64,000 nt of DNA from Terriglobia bacterium (GTDB taxonomy: Bacteria; Acidobacteriota; Terriglobia; Acidiferrales; UBA7541). Shown in pieces: positions 26,658 through 37,128 of the stretch. The DNA lies in NCBI GenBank assembly GCA_020073375.1, contig JAIQFG010000015.1:52864-116863 (forward strand), in the 5' to 3' direction. Numbering within the stretch: position 1 is the stretch's first letter; every line of letters starts with the position of its first letter. The translations under genes and the position numbers were made by a program. The notes under the pieces were generated by a model, which was not told the origin of the DNA, searched no databases, and saw only the letters and a list, made by a program, of their open reading frames with translations.

Positions 26658-29600
26658 ATGCCCAAGCGCACAGACATCAAAAAAATCATGATCATCGGCT
26701 CCGGCCCGATCGTTATCGGCCAGGCCTGCGAATTCGATTATTCCGGCACGCAAGCGTGCAAAGCCCTGCGCAGCGAAGGCTACGAAGTCGTCCTGGTGAA
26801 TTCCAATCCCGCGACGATCATGACCGACCCGGAAATCGCCGACCGCACCTATATCGAGCCGCTCACAAAAGATTACCTCGAAAAAATTATCGAGATCGAA
26901 CGCCCGCAAGCGCTGCTTCCCACCGTAGGCGGGCAAACCGGATTGAACCTTGCCGTCGAACTCGCCGAAAGCGGCGTCCTCGAAAAATACGGCGTCGAAC
27001 TCATCGGCGCCTCGCTTCGCGCCATCAAAGTCGCCGAAGACCGCCTCTGGTTCAAGGACGCCATTCGCAAAGTCGGCCTCGACGTTCCTGCATCCGCGCT
27101 CATCAACAACGCGCAGGACGGCCTGAAGCTCGCCGACCAGCTCGGCTATCCCGTCGTTATTCGCCCCTCTTTCACGCTGGGCGGCACCGGGGGATCAATC
27201 GCTTACAATCGCGAGGAATTTTCCGAGGCCATTTCCCACGCGCTTGACGCCAGCCCCGTGCACGAGGCGCTGGTCGAGGAGTCCGTCCTCGGCTGGAAGG
27301 AATACGAGCTCGAAGTGATGCGCGATTTCCGCGACAACTTCGTGGTTATCTGCTCGATTGAAAATTTCGACCCCATGGGCGTCCACACCGGCGACTCGAT
27401 CACCGTCGCCCCCGCGCAAACCCTCACCGACAAGGAATACCAGCGCATGAGGGACGCCGCCGCCGCGATCATCCGCGAAGTGGGCGTGGAAACTGGAGGA
27501 TCGAACATCCAGTTCGCCATCGATCCCGCCACCGGCCGCATGATCGTCATTGAAATGAATCCGCGCGTCTCGCGCAGCTCCGCCCTGGCCTCGAAAGCCA
27601 CGGGCTTTCCGATCGCCAAAATCGCCGCCCTGCTGGCCGTCGGCATGACGCTCGATGAAATTCCCAACGACATCACCAAGAAAACGCCTTCGTGCTTCGA
27701 GCCCACCATTGACTACGTGGTAGCAAAAATTCCGAAATGGCAATTCGAGAAATTCCCCGGCGCCGATTCCACACTCGGCACGCAGATGAAATCCGTTGGC
27801 GAAGTCATGGCCATTGGCCGCACCTTCAAGGAAGCGCTGCAAAAGGGAATCCGCTCCCTAGAACCCAGTTCCCCCTGGCGCGCCCCGGCCGATACTCCAG
27901 TCTCCCTGCTCCGCGAAAAAATCGCTACGCCGCGCCCCGACCGCATTCACTGGCTGTTCGTCGCCCTGGAACGCGGCCTCTCGTCAAAAGAAGTCATCGA
28001 ACTCACGAAAATCGATCCGTGGTTCATCCAGCAGATGCAGGAAATCGTCGCCCTGAACCGCCGCCTTGCCGCCGTCACGGTGGAAACCGTGCCCGAGGAT
28101 CTCCTGCGCGAAGCCAAGCGCATGGGCACCAGCGACGAGCAGCTCGCGCAGATGTGGAAGACCACGTCCGCTGCCATACGCCACCGCCGCACCAAGTGCC
28201 GGATCGCGCCGGTTTACAAGCGCGTCGATACCTGCGCCGCCGAATTCGAGTCATTCACCCCGTACATGTACTCCACCTACGAGGATGAGGACGAATCCGA
28301 GCCGACCAACAAGCAGAAAATCGCCATCCTCGGCAGCGGCCCCAACCGCATCGGGCAGGGAATTGAATTCGATTACTGCTGCTGCCATGCGTCCTTTGCG
28401 CTGCGTGAAGATGGTTATGAAACCATCATGGTGAATTGCAATCCGGAGACGGTCTCCACCGACTACGACACTTCCGACCGCCTTTATTTCGAGCCGCTCA
28501 CTCTGGAAGATGTTCTCTCTGTCGTCGACCGCGAAAAGCCGCAGGGTGTGATCGTCCAATTCGGCGGCCAGACCCCGCTGAACCTCGCGCTGGAACTCAA
28601 ACGCAACGGTGTCCCCATCATCGGCACCGCCCCCGAATCCATCGACCTCGCCGAAGACCGTCGACGTTTCGGCCGCCTGCTCGACGAACTGAAAATTCCG
28701 CAACCCAAAAACGGCACCGCGCTCGTGCCCGAGGAAGCCGCGCGCGTCGCGAGCGAAATCGGTTTCCCGGTCCTGGTCCGCCCCAGCTACGTTCTCGGCG
28801 GACGCGCCATGGTCATCGCCTATGACTTGAACACCGTGCAGGAATACGTCGCGCAAGCCGCCTTGATGGGCCCAGCGCGCCCCGTGCTCATCGATCAATT
28901 TCTGGAAGAAGCCACCGAAGTGGACGTCGACGCCCTAGCCGACGGCGATGACGTGGTCATCGGCGGCGTGATGGAGCACATCGAGGAGGCCGGAGTGCAC
29001 TCGGGCGATTCCTCCTGCGTCCTGCCCCCGGTCAGCCTGTCGCCCTCGGTCCTGGCGCGCATACGCGATTACACGCATCGCCTGGCGAAAGCCTTGCAGG
29101 TCGTCGGCCTGATGAACGTCCAATACGCCATCCAGCGCGACACCGTTTACGTTCTCGAAGTCAACCCGCGCGCCTCGCGCACCGTTCCCTACGTCAGCAA
29201 AGCCACCGGAGTTCCGCTCGCCAAGGTCGCCGCGCGCCTGATGGCCGGAAAAAAATTGCGCGACATGAATCTCCCCACGGTCGTCACTGACGGCGTCGCG
29301 GAAATTGCCGTGCGCGATTACTACGCCGTGAAATCTCCCGTTTTCCCGTTCAATAAATTCCGCGGCGTGGACACCATCCTCGGCCCGGAAATGCGCTCCA
29401 CCGGCGAAGTCATGGGCGTATCGAAAAATTTCGGCCAGGCCTTCGCCAAAGCCCAGCTCGCCGCCGGACAGCGCCTGCCGCGCAAGGGTTCGATCTTCCT
29501 CAGCGTCAGCGACCACGACAAGCGCCACTTCGCTCCGCTCGCCAAGGAATTGCACGCCCTCGGCTTCCGCCTGATCGCCACGCGCGGCACCGCCGCGGCC

Positions 29601-29915
29601 CTGGAAGCCGCCGGAGTCCCCGCCGAGCCCGTCTACAAAGTCAACGAAGGCCGCCCCAACATCGTCGACTTGGTGAAAACCGGCAAGGTCGACATGGTCA
29701 TCAACACGCCCCTGGGCCGCGAATCTTTCTACGACGAAAAATCCATTCGCCGCGCCGCCATCCGCTACAACATCCCGTGCATCACCACTCTTTCGGCCGC
29801 TAACGCCGCCGCCCGCGGCATCCGCGCCCTGGTCGAGCAATCCCTGGAAGTCTCTCCACTCCAGACGTTGCACCTGAAAAAAGCCGCCGCCCCGCAACTC
29901 CCGACGGGCGATTGA
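26658..29915 (+). CDS. carB: Carbamoyl-phosphate synthase large subunit
   Basis: A 1085-residue enzyme making carbamoyl phosphate from bicarbonate, ammonia and two ATP, for arginine and pyrimidine synthesis. The duplicated ATP-grasp halves are obvious: [20 protein letters not shown] at the start and [20 protein letters not shown] near residue 554, each followed by VRPS(F/Y)xLGG. The C-terminal allosteric MGS-like domain begins near residue 945 ([19 protein letters not shown]). Length is normal. It is coupled to carA. An R3 repeat begins three bases after the stop codon. Confidence 0.98.
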   Translation: MPKRTDIKKIMIIGSGPIVIGQACEFDYSGTQACKALRSEGYEVVLVNSNPATIMTDPEIADRTYIEPLTKDYLEKIIEIERPQALLPTVGGQTGLNLAVELAESGVLEKYGVELIGASLRAIKVAEDRLWFKDAIRKVGLDVPASALINNAQDGLKLADQLGYPVVIRPSFTLGGTGGSIAYNREEFSEAISHALDASPVHEALVEESVLGWKEYELEVMRDFRDNFVVICSIENFDPMGVHTGDSITVAPAQTLTDKEYQRMRDAAAAIIREVGVETGGSNIQFAIDPATGRMIVIEMNPRVSRSSALASKATGFPIAKIAALLAVGMTLDEIPNDITKKTPSCFEPTIDYVVAKIPKWQFEKFPGADSTLGTQMKSVGEVMAIGRTFKEALQKGIRSLEPSSPWRAPADTPVSLLREKIATPRPDRIHWLFVALERGLSSKEVIELTKIDPWFIQQMQEIVALNRRLAAVTVETVPEDLLREAKRMGTSDEQLAQMWKTTSAAIRHRRTKCRIAPVYKRVDTCAAEFESFTPYMYSTYEDEDESEPTNKQKIAILGSGPNRIGQGIEFDYCCCHASFALREDGYETIMVNCNPETVSTDYDTSDRLYFEPLTLEDVLSVVDREKPQGVIVQFGGQTPLNLALELKRNGVPIIGTAPESIDLAEDRRRFGRLLDELKIPQPKNGTALVPEEAARVASEIGFPVLVRPSYVLGGRAMVIAYDLNTVQEYVAQAALMGPARPVLIDQFLEEATEVDVDALADGDDVVIGGVMEHIEEAGVHSGDSSCVLPPVSLSPSVLARIRDYTHRLAKALQVVGLMNVQYAIQRDTVYVLEVNPRASRTVPYVSKATGVPLAKVAARLMAGKKLRDMNLPTVVTDGVAEIAVRDYYAVKSPVFPFNKFRGVDTILGPEMRSTGEVMGVSKNFGQAFAKAQLAAGQRLPRKGSIFLSVSDHDKRHFAPLAKELHALGFRLIATRGTAAALEAAGVPAEPVYKVNEGRPNIVDLVKTGKVDMVINTPLGRESFYDEKSIRRAAIRYNIPCITTLSAANAAARGIRALVEQSLEVSPLQTLHLKKAAAPQLPTGD

Positions 29916-29918
29916 CCG

Positions 29919-30019
29919 GTAGCACAGCCACTCTTGGCTGTGTGCCTTTTGAGATCGCACCCATGTCAGTTCCTATAGTTTGATCCGCAACACCACACAG
30001 CCAGGAGTGGCTGTGCTAC
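29919..30019. repeat. GTAG-headed REP pair, family R3, three bases after carB
   Basis: Left arm GTAGCACAGCCACTCTTGGC and inverted right arm ending GGCTGTGCTAC, 101 bases in total. Confidence 0.9.
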
Positions 30020-30098
30020 TCAACCTGAATCCAATCCCTCCCCGCCACATCTAAAATAAACCGGCGCTTGCGCGTTGCCGGATTTCCGCTCGGACGGT

Positions 30099-31721
30099 AT
30101 GATGTTGCATCCCATGGAGTGTCACAGCATCCCTGCGGGCGAGTTGCCCGGCGCCACGCCCCTGTACACCGCCTTTCTTAACGATTTTTCCCGCGTCTCC
30201 CAATTTTATTCCCATCCCCCGAATTGGACCGGCGTCCGGCAGGCCGCCGCCGAAATCCGCATGGACGAATCCCTGCGTCGCGGCGTCGCCGAAGTTCTGC
30301 GCGCCCAAAATCGCGCCCTCGGCGGAGACGAATCCACAGAACGCAACATCGACCGCCTCCGCGAAAGCGCCGTCGCCGTGGTCACCGGCCAGCAAGTCGG
30401 CCTGTTCGGAGGCCCCGCGTATTGCGTCTACAAAGCCCTCACAGCGATCCACGCCGCCCGCGAACTCACCGAACAGGGAACCAGCGCCGTCCCCGTCTTC
30501 TGGCTCGCCACCGAGGACCACGACCTGGCCGAAGTGAACCACAATTTTTTCTTTAAGCGCGGCGGCCCCGAACGTTTCGATCTCGCCCCCGAAGGCCTCC
30601 CCGACCGCCGCGTCGGCGAAATTTTCCTGGGCGAAGCCGTTCGCGAAATTTCCGCTCGCGCAGCGGGTTTGCTTGCAGGCCCGTCGTCCGAGGAGGTCCA
30701 GCGCTGGCTTGCCGAAACCTACCAGCCCGGAGAAAATTTCGGCTCTGCATTCGGAAAACTCATGACCCGCATTTTCGCGGGGCAAGGATTGATCTTTCTC
30801 GACCCGCTTTCCGCGGACCTGCACCGCTTTTCCGCGCCCACCATGCTGCGCGCCATCCGCGAGCACAAAGCCCTGGCCCAGGACCTCGTCGCACGCTCCG
30901 CCGCGCTGGAAAAAGCCGGCTACCACGCCCAGGTAAAAGTCACCGACCAAAGCACGTTGGTTTTCCGCATCGTCGACGGCCAGCGCCTCGCCCTGCGCAC
31001 CTCGAACGGCGGATTTATCGCCGGAAAAAAAGAGGAATCCGAAGCAGAAACCCTGCGAGCGTTGGAAAATCGTCCCGAGGAATTCAGCCCCAGCGCCCTC
31101 TTGCGCCCGGTCATCCAGGACACGCTTCTCCCCACGGCCGCCTACGTCGGCGGCCCCGCCGAAATCGCCTACCAGGCGCAAACTTCCGTCGTCTACCAGC
31201 GCCTGCTTGGCCGCGCCCCAGCGATTTTGCCGCGCGCCGGTTTCACCCTGATCCCCTCGCACGTCGCGAACCTGCTGAAAAAATACAATCTCGAAATTGA
31301 GGATATTTTCGCCGGACGCCACCGCCTCCACGCCAAAATGGAATCGGAAGCCCTGCCGCAGGAATTGACCGCGCGCTTCGAGCAAGGCGAGAAGACAATC
31401 AAGGACCTGGTGGAAGGCTTGCGCGAACCCTTGACCAAACTCGATCAAACCCTACTCGGCGCCCTCGACACCGCCTCCGAAAAAATCCTGTTCCAGTTCA
31501 CCGGCCTGCGCGGCAAAGCCGGACGCGCCGAAGGCTTCCGCTCCGGCGTCCTCAACACCCACGAGGCCGAAATCGCCGGCGCCCTCCTCCCCAACAACGC
31601 CCTGCAGGAGCGCTCCCTCTCCCTCCTCCCATTCCTGGCATCCGAGGGCAGGGAACTCCTCTCCCGCCTGGACCATCTGATAAAAATCGGCACCGGCGAA
31701 CACTGCGTTGTCGATCTCTAA
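30099..31721 (+). CDS. bshC: Bacillithiol biosynthesis cysteine-adding enzyme BshC
   Basis: A 540-residue protein with the BshC layout: a nucleotide-fold core with VVTGQQVGLFGGPAYCVYKALTA near residue 90, FWLATEDHDLAEVNH near residue 138, and a coiled-coil stalk before the C-terminus. A late stretch, RAGFTLIPSHVANLLKKY, is also typical. BshC links cysteine to glucosaminyl-malate in the last step of bacillithiol synthesis, so this organism probably uses bacillithiol as its low-molecular-weight thiol. bshA and bshB are not in the window. Start choice among ATG codons at 30099, 30102 and 30114 is open. Confidence 0.9.
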   Translation: MMLHPMECHSIPAGELPGATPLYTAFLNDFSRVSQFYSHPPNWTGVRQAAAEIRMDESLRRGVAEVLRAQNRALGGDESTERNIDRLRESAVAVVTGQQVGLFGGPAYCVYKALTAIHAARELTEQGTSAVPVFWLATEDHDLAEVNHNFFFKRGGPERFDLAPEGLPDRRVGEIFLGEAVREISARAAGLLAGPSSEEVQRWLAETYQPGENFGSAFGKLMTRIFAGQGLIFLDPLSADLHRFSAPTMLRAIREHKALAQDLVARSAALEKAGYHAQVKVTDQSTLVFRIVDGQRLALRTSNGGFIAGKKEESEAETLRALENRPEEFSPSALLRPVIQDTLLPTAAYVGGPAEIAYQAQTSVVYQRLLGRAPAILPRAGFTLIPSHVANLLKKYNLEIEDIFAGRHRLHAKMESEALPQELTARFEQGEKTIKDLVEGLREPLTKLDQTLLGALDTASEKILFQFTGLRGKAGRAEGFRSGVLNTHEAEIAGALLPNNALQERSLSLLPFLASEGRELLSRLDHLIKIGTGEHCVVDL

Positions 31722-31736
31722 GAATTTGCCTCGCAG

Positions 31737-31964
31737 ATAATATTTGTGGGTCGCGGCTTCAGCCGCGACATTCAGGCATGACGAAAAACAGGGCTTTAGC
31801 CCCTGGCGGCCCGTTAGATCCAAACGCCGCCCATTCATCAGATGTTTTCCAGAAGTCATCTCATATATCATCCGGCAGTCAACCTGATCGCAGGCCAGGG
31901 GCTGAAGCCCAATCCTTGTTCGCGTTTTGATGTCGCGGCTGAAACCGCGACCCACAAATATTAT
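31737..31964. mobile_element. MITE-like element with 34-base terminal inverted repeats
   Basis: The ends 31737-31770 and 31931-31964 are inverted copies with one mismatch; the outer 20 bases match perfectly (ATAATATTTGTGGGTCGCGG). The homology continues inward with GGGCTTTAGCCCCTGGC facing GCCAGGGGCTGAAGCCC. No ORF is inside. A single related arm lies at 60518-60583. A non-autonomous element is likely, but no transposase or clear target duplication was identified. Confidence 0.6.
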
Positions 31965-32060
31965 TTATGAGAAAACTCCTAGTCTGAATCACGAGAATTT
32001 CAAATCTGAAATTTCACAGCGCAATTTTCAAAACCATTTCCCCCCTGCCATTTCTCCGTC

Positions 32061-32153
32061 TCCCGGCGCTGAAAGCGCCGGCGGTGACCAGCCTGGGGCA
32101 ACGCCCCAGGTATGGAAGTTCATCGTTCTCTGTTGCGCCCTGAAAGGGCGCAG
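32061..32153. repeat. Triple-hairpin cassette, family R8
   Basis: Three hairpins in a row: CGGCGCTGAAAGCGCCG (32064-32080), CCTGGGGCAACGCCCCAGG (32092-32110) and GCGCCCTGAAAGGGCGC (32135-32151), all with three-base loops. The same three in the same order recur at 34901-35060. Confidence 0.8.
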
Positions 32154-32356
32154 GGATCCTCCGCTCCGACGGTGCAATCGCATGGATCGCGATCGATCCA
32201 AGCGGGCAAGAGATGGATAACTCCATCAAATGCCCTCAAACCGTAATTGCGTTTTTCGCGCACAAATCTGAACAGGGAATTGCCCCTTAATTCCCCCGTG
32301 GTACTATGCCTCCTAGAACGATTATATTCGTCACCATACGACCGGAGGATTGCGGG

Positions 32357-33373
32357 ATGAAACTCACCCCTGGCAAGCGCAAGGGACTGGAAGCGGTTTC
32401 GGATTCGCGCGGCGTGATCGCCGCCGCCGCGATGGATCAGCGCGGCTCGCTGATGAGCGCCATCGCCAAGGACAAGGGCATCGACAAGAAAGCCGTCACC
32501 AAGGAAATGATGTCCGAATTCAAGGAAGCCGTGGTGCGCGTCCTCACGCCGCACGCCAGCGCCATCCTGCTCGACCCCGAATACGGCCTTTCCGCCGCCA
32601 AGCAGCGCGCCAAAAACGCGGGCCTCCTGCTCGCCTACGAGAACAGCGGCTATGACAACACGCGCCCCGGCCGCCTGCCCGACCTGCTGGACCACTACTC
32701 GGTCCGCCGCATCGCCGCCGAAGGCGCCGATTGCGTCAAAATTCTCCTCTACTACACGCCCTTCGATTCCGCGGAAATTAACGACGTCAAGCACGCCTGG
32801 GTCGAGCGCATCGGCGCCGAATGCGTCGCCGCCGACATTCCTTTCTTCCTCGAATTCGTCGGCTACCAGGAAGGCGTAGACGAAAAAGGCCTCGACTTCG
32901 CCAAGAAGAAACCCGAAGTCGTCCGCGCCAGCATGGAGGAATTCAGCAAGCCGCAATACGCCGTCGACGTCCTCAAAGTTGAAGTCCCCGTAACCATGGC
33001 TTTCGTGAAGGGCACCAGTTCCTGTAAAGGCGATTCCGCCTACACCCGCGACGAGGCCAAGGAACATTTTCGCCGCGCCGCCGCTGCCGCTAAGAAACCG
33101 TTCATCTATCTTTCCGCCGGCGTCAGCAACGACACCTTCACCGAAACCCTCGACCTTGCTTCCGAAACCGGCGTCAATTTCTCCGGCGTCCTCTGCGGCC
33201 GCGCCACCTGGAAAGACGCCATCCCCGTCTACGGCAAACACGGCGCCAAGGCCCTGGAAGACTGGCTCAGCGATCAAGGCGTAAAAAACATAAAAAACGT
33301 AAACGGCCGCCTGACCGCCGCCAAACCCTGGTTTTCGTTCTACGGCGCAACGTCCGCCTCAGCCCTGGGCTAA
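32357..33373 (+). CDS. LacD-type tagatose-1,6-bisphosphate / class I aldolase
   Basis: A 338-residue TIM-barrel aldolase of the LacD/YihT family. The start at 32357 is set by GGAGG at 32344-32348. Signatures are the N-terminal KRKGLEAVSDSRGVIAAAAM, DPEYGLSAA, GADCVKILLYYTPFD with the likely Schiff-base region, VEVPVTMAFVKG and FSGVLCGRATWKDAI. LacD cleaves tagatose-1,6-bisphosphate; homologues also act on sulfo-sugars or fructose-1,6-bisphosphate. No lactose or sulfoquinovose genes are adjacent, so it may simply be the class I fructose-bisphosphate aldolase of this organism. A frame starting at 32306 adds 17 residues and was rejected. Confidence 0.85.
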   Translation: MKLTPGKRKGLEAVSDSRGVIAAAAMDQRGSLMSAIAKDKGIDKKAVTKEMMSEFKEAVVRVLTPHASAILLDPEYGLSAAKQRAKNAGLLLAYENSGYDNTRPGRLPDLLDHYSVRRIAAEGADCVKILLYYTPFDSAEINDVKHAWVERIGAECVAADIPFFLEFVGYQEGVDEKGLDFAKKKPEVVRASMEEFSKPQYAVDVLKVEVPVTMAFVKGTSSCKGDSAYTRDEAKEHFRRAAAAAKKPFIYLSAGVSNDTFTETLDLASETGVNFSGVLCGRATWKDAIPVYGKHGAKALEDWLSDQGVKNIKNVNGRLTAAKPWFSFYGATSASALG

Positions 33374-33413
33374 ATTAAATGTTTCGCAAAAAACGAGCGG
33401 CGCACTCGCTCTT

Positions 33414-33502
33414 GTAGGACAGACACTCTTGTCTGTCCGGTTTAGATTCTAGTGCGCGCACGCCACCCCGGACAGGTCTGCCGCGGCGGATGCCTGTCCT
33501 AC
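33414..33502. repeat. GTAG-headed REP pair, family R4 (right arm diverged)
   Basis: Left arm hairpin GGACAGACACTCTTGTCTGTCC headed by GTAG; the right arm is changed to GGACAGGTCTGCCGCGG... and ends GCCTGTCCTAC. Confidence 0.75.
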
Positions 33503-33568
33503 TCCGCCACTTCCTATGCTACTGTTTTCCCTTGCGGCGTCCACAACAGGCCCCCGCAAAACACAAAC

Positions 33569-34726
33569 ATGACCGCCGGCATCTACGTCCAGGTCCCGTT
33601 CTGCCAAACCAAATGCACCTACTGCAACTTCCACACCGGTGTGTTCTCTCACGATCTCTACGCGCCCTACGCAAACGCCGTCGTACGCGAAGTCGCCGAT
33701 TACCCCCGCCTGCTGCGCGAAAATAAAATCCAGGAAATTCCCGACGCACTCGTCGACACCGCCTACGTAGGCGGCGGCACCCCCAGCCTGCTCGATCCCA
33801 ACGCCCTGCGCGCAATCCTCGATGCGATCCGCGCGCGGTTCCAACACAAATTGGTAGAAGTCACGCTCGAAGCCGACCCCGAAACCATCACCCCCGAAAA
33901 AGCCGCCGCCTGGCTCGAAGCCGGTTTCGACCGCATCAGCATGGGCGCGCAATCCTTTCACGACAACGAACTCAAAGCCGCCGGCCGCATGCACCGCCGC
34001 GAGGATATTTTCAACGCCATCCGCATCCTGCGAGCCTCTGGCTTTCAAAAAATCAGCGCCGACTTGATCGCCGGACTCCCGCACCAGACCGACGCCACCT
34101 GGAACGATTCCGTCGCCGAACTTTTGGCACTGCGCCCCGAACACATCTCCATCTACTTGATGGAAATCGACGAAGGCAGCCGCCTTGGCCTCGAAGTCCT
34201 GAACAACGGCACAAAATACTCCGCCTCCGCGCTACCCACCGACGACGCCATGGCCGGATTCTACGAACGCGCCGGCGCGCACCTCGCCGCCGCCGGATAC
34301 ACGCACTACGAAATTTCCAACTGGGCGCTGCCGGGTTTCGAGTCGCTCCACAACCTGAAATACTGGCGCCGCGAACCCTACTTCGGCCTCGGCGCCGGCG
34401 CCCATTCCTTCAACGGCGCACAGCGCTGGGCCAATGCCCACGACCCCGCCGCCTACGAAACCACAATCGCTCAGGGCCGATTCGCCGTCGAGCAACTGCA
34501 AACTGTCACTCGCGAACAAGCCCTCGAGGAAGAATTATTCCTGGGCCTGCGCCAGCTGGCAGGCATCGATCTCGCGGAAATCGAGACCCGGTACGGCGCC
34601 AATCTAGGCCCGCGCGTGGAAGAATTGCGCGCCCAGGGCCTGCTCGAATGGCACGGCGGCCTGCTGCGACTCGCCCCCGGCCGTCTAACGGTTTCCAACG
34701 AGGTATTTGTCAATCTTTTGGAATAG
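33569..34726 (+). CDS. hemW: HemW-like radical SAM protein
   Basis: A 385-residue radical SAM protein starting at 33569. The [4Fe-4S] cysteines are Cys12, Cys16 and Cys19 in FCQTKCTYCNF. Other signatures are YVGGGTPSLL, EADPETITPEKAA, RISMGAQSFHDNELKAAGR, SADLIAGLPHQT and the C-terminal FLGLRQLAGIDL. HemW is a heme chaperone related to, but distinct from, coproporphyrinogen oxidase HemN. In HemN the first motif lies further inside and is CxxxCxxCxC; here the fourth residue after the triad is Phe, which fits HemW. It is an isolated gene. The frame start at 33452 lies in repeat sequence and was rejected. Confidence 0.88.
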   Translation: MTAGIYVQVPFCQTKCTYCNFHTGVFSHDLYAPYANAVVREVADYPRLLRENKIQEIPDALVDTAYVGGGTPSLLDPNALRAILDAIRARFQHKLVEVTLEADPETITPEKAAAWLEAGFDRISMGAQSFHDNELKAAGRMHRREDIFNAIRILRASGFQKISADLIAGLPHQTDATWNDSVAELLALRPEHISIYLMEIDEGSRLGLEVLNNGTKYSASALPTDDAMAGFYERAGAHLAAAGYTHYEISNWALPGFESLHNLKYWRREPYFGLGAGAHSFNGAQRWANAHDPAAYETTIAQGRFAVEQLQTVTREQALEEELFLGLRQLAGIDLAEIETRYGANLGPRVEELRAQGLLEWHGGLLRLAPGRLTVSNEVFVNLLE

Positions 34727-34787
34727 GTCAAGGTTCGACACAAGACGTTGGAGCAATACGCCAAAGTAAAACGTCGGAGCAAAACGT

Positions 34788-36953
34788 ATGACCAAAAAGT
34801 TTTCTGCCGGCCACCACGCGAGTTTGCGGGCAAATCGGAAGCGATTCGCACCATCCGATGAATCACAACAGTCCCAAGTAAGGTGGCGTCCCTCGGCGCT
34901 GCTCCCGGCGCTGAAAGCGCCGGAGTTGACCAGCCCAGGGCAACGCCCTGGGTACCGTAAAATACCGATCGTAGTGCGCCCTGAAGGGGCGCAGGGGCCT
35001 TCCGCCCTTTCAGGGCGGCCGATATCTCGCGAGAACATTTCCCGGGGGGTTACCCCGGGCTTTTTTCCTCCGCGCCGTTGGCGCGCAAATCGGCCCTTAA
35101 AATGTCTCGGCGCATCGCTTTTTGCTGCCACTATTTTTCTTAGCCCCATCGCCCGCGCGCAAACGCCCGCAACGCCAAAACGCGCTCCCGGAACAAAATC
35201 CGCGCCCGCTGCCGCGCCTCCCACCCCCGCGGACGCAGAACGCTTCATCGCCCGCGCTGAATCCCGCCTCCTCGATCTCTGGATCAAAAGCGCCCGCGCC
35301 TCCTGGGTCGCCGCGAACTTCATCACTGAGGACACCGAAGGCATCTCCGCCGACGCCGACCAGGCCGTAAAAGCCGCTACCTCCGGACTCGCCGCCGAAG
35401 CCAAACGCTACGAAAAACTCCAGCTACCCCCCGATGTGGCCAGAAAATTCAAACTATTAAAACTTTCCGTCGACATCCCCTCGCCGCGCGATCCCGCCGA
35501 GCAGGCCGAGCTAGCCAAAATTCTCGCCTCTTTCCCCTCCGACTACGGCAAAGGCACCTGGTGCCCCGACGACAAAAAAGAAAACTGCAAGCAATTGCCG
35601 GACATCGAAAAAATCCTCGCGACCAGCCGCGACCCGAAAGAATTACTGAACGCCTGGGCAGGCTGGCACTCGATCGCCCCTCCCATGCGCCAGCGCTACA
35701 CGCGCATTGTGCAGCTCGCCAACAAAGGCGCGCAGGAAGTGGGCTTCGCCGACGTCGGCGCCATGTGGCGCTCCAATTACGACATGCCCCCCGACGATTT
35801 CGCCAAAGAAATGGACCGCCTCTGGCTCCAGGTCCGCCCTCTGTACGTCTCCCTGCACGCCTACACGCGCTGGAAGCTGGCCGAAAAATATGGCAAGGGC
35901 GCCGTGCCCGAAGACCAGCCCATCCCAGCGCACCTGCTTGGCAACATGTGGTCCCAGGAATGGAACAACATCTATCCGCTTCTCGCTCCCGCGGACGCCG
36001 CCCCCAGCCCGGACGTCTCCGCCGCCCTGCACGCCAAAAAAATCGACGCATTAGGAATGGTCCACTACGGCGAGGGATTTTTCATCTCCCTCGGATTCGA
36101 TCCGCTGCCCTCCACGTTCTGGACCCGCTCGCTCTTCACCAAGCCGCGCGACCGCGACGTTGTCTGCCACGCCAGCGCCTGGAGCCTCGATTTCAAGGAC
36201 GACCTGCGCGTGAAACTTTGCCTGGATCAAACCGCCGAGGATTTCACCACCGTCCATCACGAACTGGGCCACAATTTCTACCAGCGCGCCTACAACACAC
36301 TCCCCCCGCTGTTCCAGAGCGGCGCCAACGACGGATTCCACGAAGCCATCGGCGACACCATCGCCCTCTCGGTCACTCCCGAATACCTCAAACAAATCGG
36401 CCTGATCGAATCCGTCCCTCCCGCCTCCGCCGACATCGGCATCCTGCTGGACCGCGCCCTCGACAAAGTCGCGTTCCTACCTTTCGGTCTGTTGGTCGAC
36501 CAGTGGCGCTGGAAAGTCTTCTCCGGAGAAATCAAGCCCGCCGACTACAACAAAACCTGGTGGGAACTCCGCCGCAAATACCAGGGCGTAGCGCCCCCCA
36601 TGGCGCGCACCGAAAACGATTTCGATCCCGGCGCGAAATTCCACGTCGCCGCCAACGTCCCCTACTCCCGCTATTTCCTGGCCACCATCCTGCAATTCCA
36701 GTTTCATCGCGCACTCTGCAAGCAGGCCGGCTACACCGGCCCCCTCAACCGCTGCTCGATCTACGGCAACAAAGCGGCCGGCGCCAAATTCGCCAAAATG
36801 CTGAGCCTGGGCCAAAGCCGCCCCTGGCCCGACGCACTCGAAGCCCTAACCGGCCAGCGCCAAATGGACGCCACCGCCATGCTCGACTATTTCGCCCCCC
36901 TGAAAAAATGGCTCGACGACCAAAACGCCGGCCACAAGACGGGTTGGAATTAG
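34788..36953 (+). CDS. M2-family peptidyl-dipeptidase (ACE-like), exported, with repeat-derived N-terminus
   Basis: The open frame has 721 residues. The mature part is a bacterial angiotensin-converting-enzyme-like zinc peptidase: His491-Glu492-Leu-Gly-His495 in [14 protein letters not shown], with [16 protein letters not shown] downstream carrying the third ligand. A signal-peptide-like segment occurs only at residues 104-124 ([14 protein letters not shown]...IARA). Residues 38-91 are the translation of a five-hairpin repeat array (34901-35060). No ATG, GTG or TTG in this frame lies just before the signal segment, so either translation starts upstream and runs through the repeat, or the start is unconventional or frameshifted. 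An ATG at 35102 is out of frame. M2 enzymes remove C-terminal dipeptides from peptides, here in the periplasm. Confidence 0.85.
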   Translation: MTKKFSAGHHASLRANRKRFAPSDESQQSQVRWRPSALLPALKAPELTSPGQRPGYRKIPIVVRPEGAQGPSALSGRPISRENISRGVTPGFFPPRRWRANRPLKCLGASLFAATIFLSPIARAQTPATPKRAPGTKSAPAAAPPTPADAERFIARAESRLLDLWIKSARASWVAANFITEDTEGISADADQAVKAATSGLAAEAKRYEKLQLPPDVARKFKLLKLSVDIPSPRDPAEQAELAKILASFPSDYGKGTWCPDDKKENCKQLPDIEKILATSRDPKELLNAWAGWHSIAPPMRQRYTRIVQLANKGAQEVGFADVGAMWRSNYDMPPDDFAKEMDRLWLQVRPLYVSLHAYTRWKLAEKYGKGAVPEDQPIPAHLLGNMWSQEWNNIYPLLAPADAAPSPDVSAALHAKKIDALGMVHYGEGFFISLGFDPLPSTFWTRSLFTKPRDRDVVCHASAWSLDFKDDLRVKLCLDQTAEDFTTVHHELGHNFYQRAYNTLPPLFQSGANDGFHEAIGDTIALSVTPEYLKQIGLIESVPPASADIGILLDRALDKVAFLPFGLLVDQWRWKVFSGEIKPADYNKTWWELRRKYQGVAPPMARTENDFDPGAKFHVAANVPYSRYFLATILQFQFHRALCKQAGYTGPLNRCSIYGNKAAGAKFAKMLSLGQSRPWPDALEALTGQRQMDATAMLDYFAPLKKWLDDQNAGHKTGWN
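34901..35060. repeat. Five-hairpin repeat array within the 5' part of the M2 peptidase frame
   Basis: Hairpins at 34906-34922, 34934-34952, 34976-34992, 35002-35018 and 35041-35059. The first three match the triple cassette at 32061-32153 in order and loop; the last two are extra (CCGCCCTTTCAGGGCGG and a CCCGGGG/CCCCGGG stem). Confidence 0.82.
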
Positions 36954-37128
36954 GTAGCACAGCCACTCTTGGCTGTGTGGGTTTTGAGATTGCAAGGGCG
37001 GCCACAAGCTCCCGCACAATTGGAATTTGCGGCTCGCGGCTCCGCCCGCGCCGCATAGTCGCGTTGGTGATGAAGTGCGCCCGGTGGTGCGATCCCGAAA
37101 ACCACACAGCCAAGAGTGGCTGTGCTAC
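36954..37128. repeat. GTAG-headed REP pair, family R3, abutting a stop codon, long spacer
   Basis: Starts at the base after the TAG of the M2 peptidase gene. Arms GTAGCACAGCCACTCTTGGC and its inverse ending GGCTGTGCTAC are separated by about 125 bases, longer than in the other R3 pairs. The spacer has an inner palindrome around GCGGCTCGCGGCTCCGCCCGC. Confidence 0.85.

Larger units (their letters stand above)
31722..32356. other. Long intergenic region filled with repeats
   Basis: This 635-base gap holds a 228-base inverted-repeat element (31737-31964), a triple-hairpin cassette (32061-32153) and the leader of the aldolase gene. No coding sequence was recognised. Confidence 0.6.

Noticed and set aside
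34735..34787. Imperfect direct repeat of GGAGCAA with ACGT flanks before the M2 peptidase gene
   Set aside because: Only two short copies with no spacer regularity; not a CRISPR or operator that could be supported.
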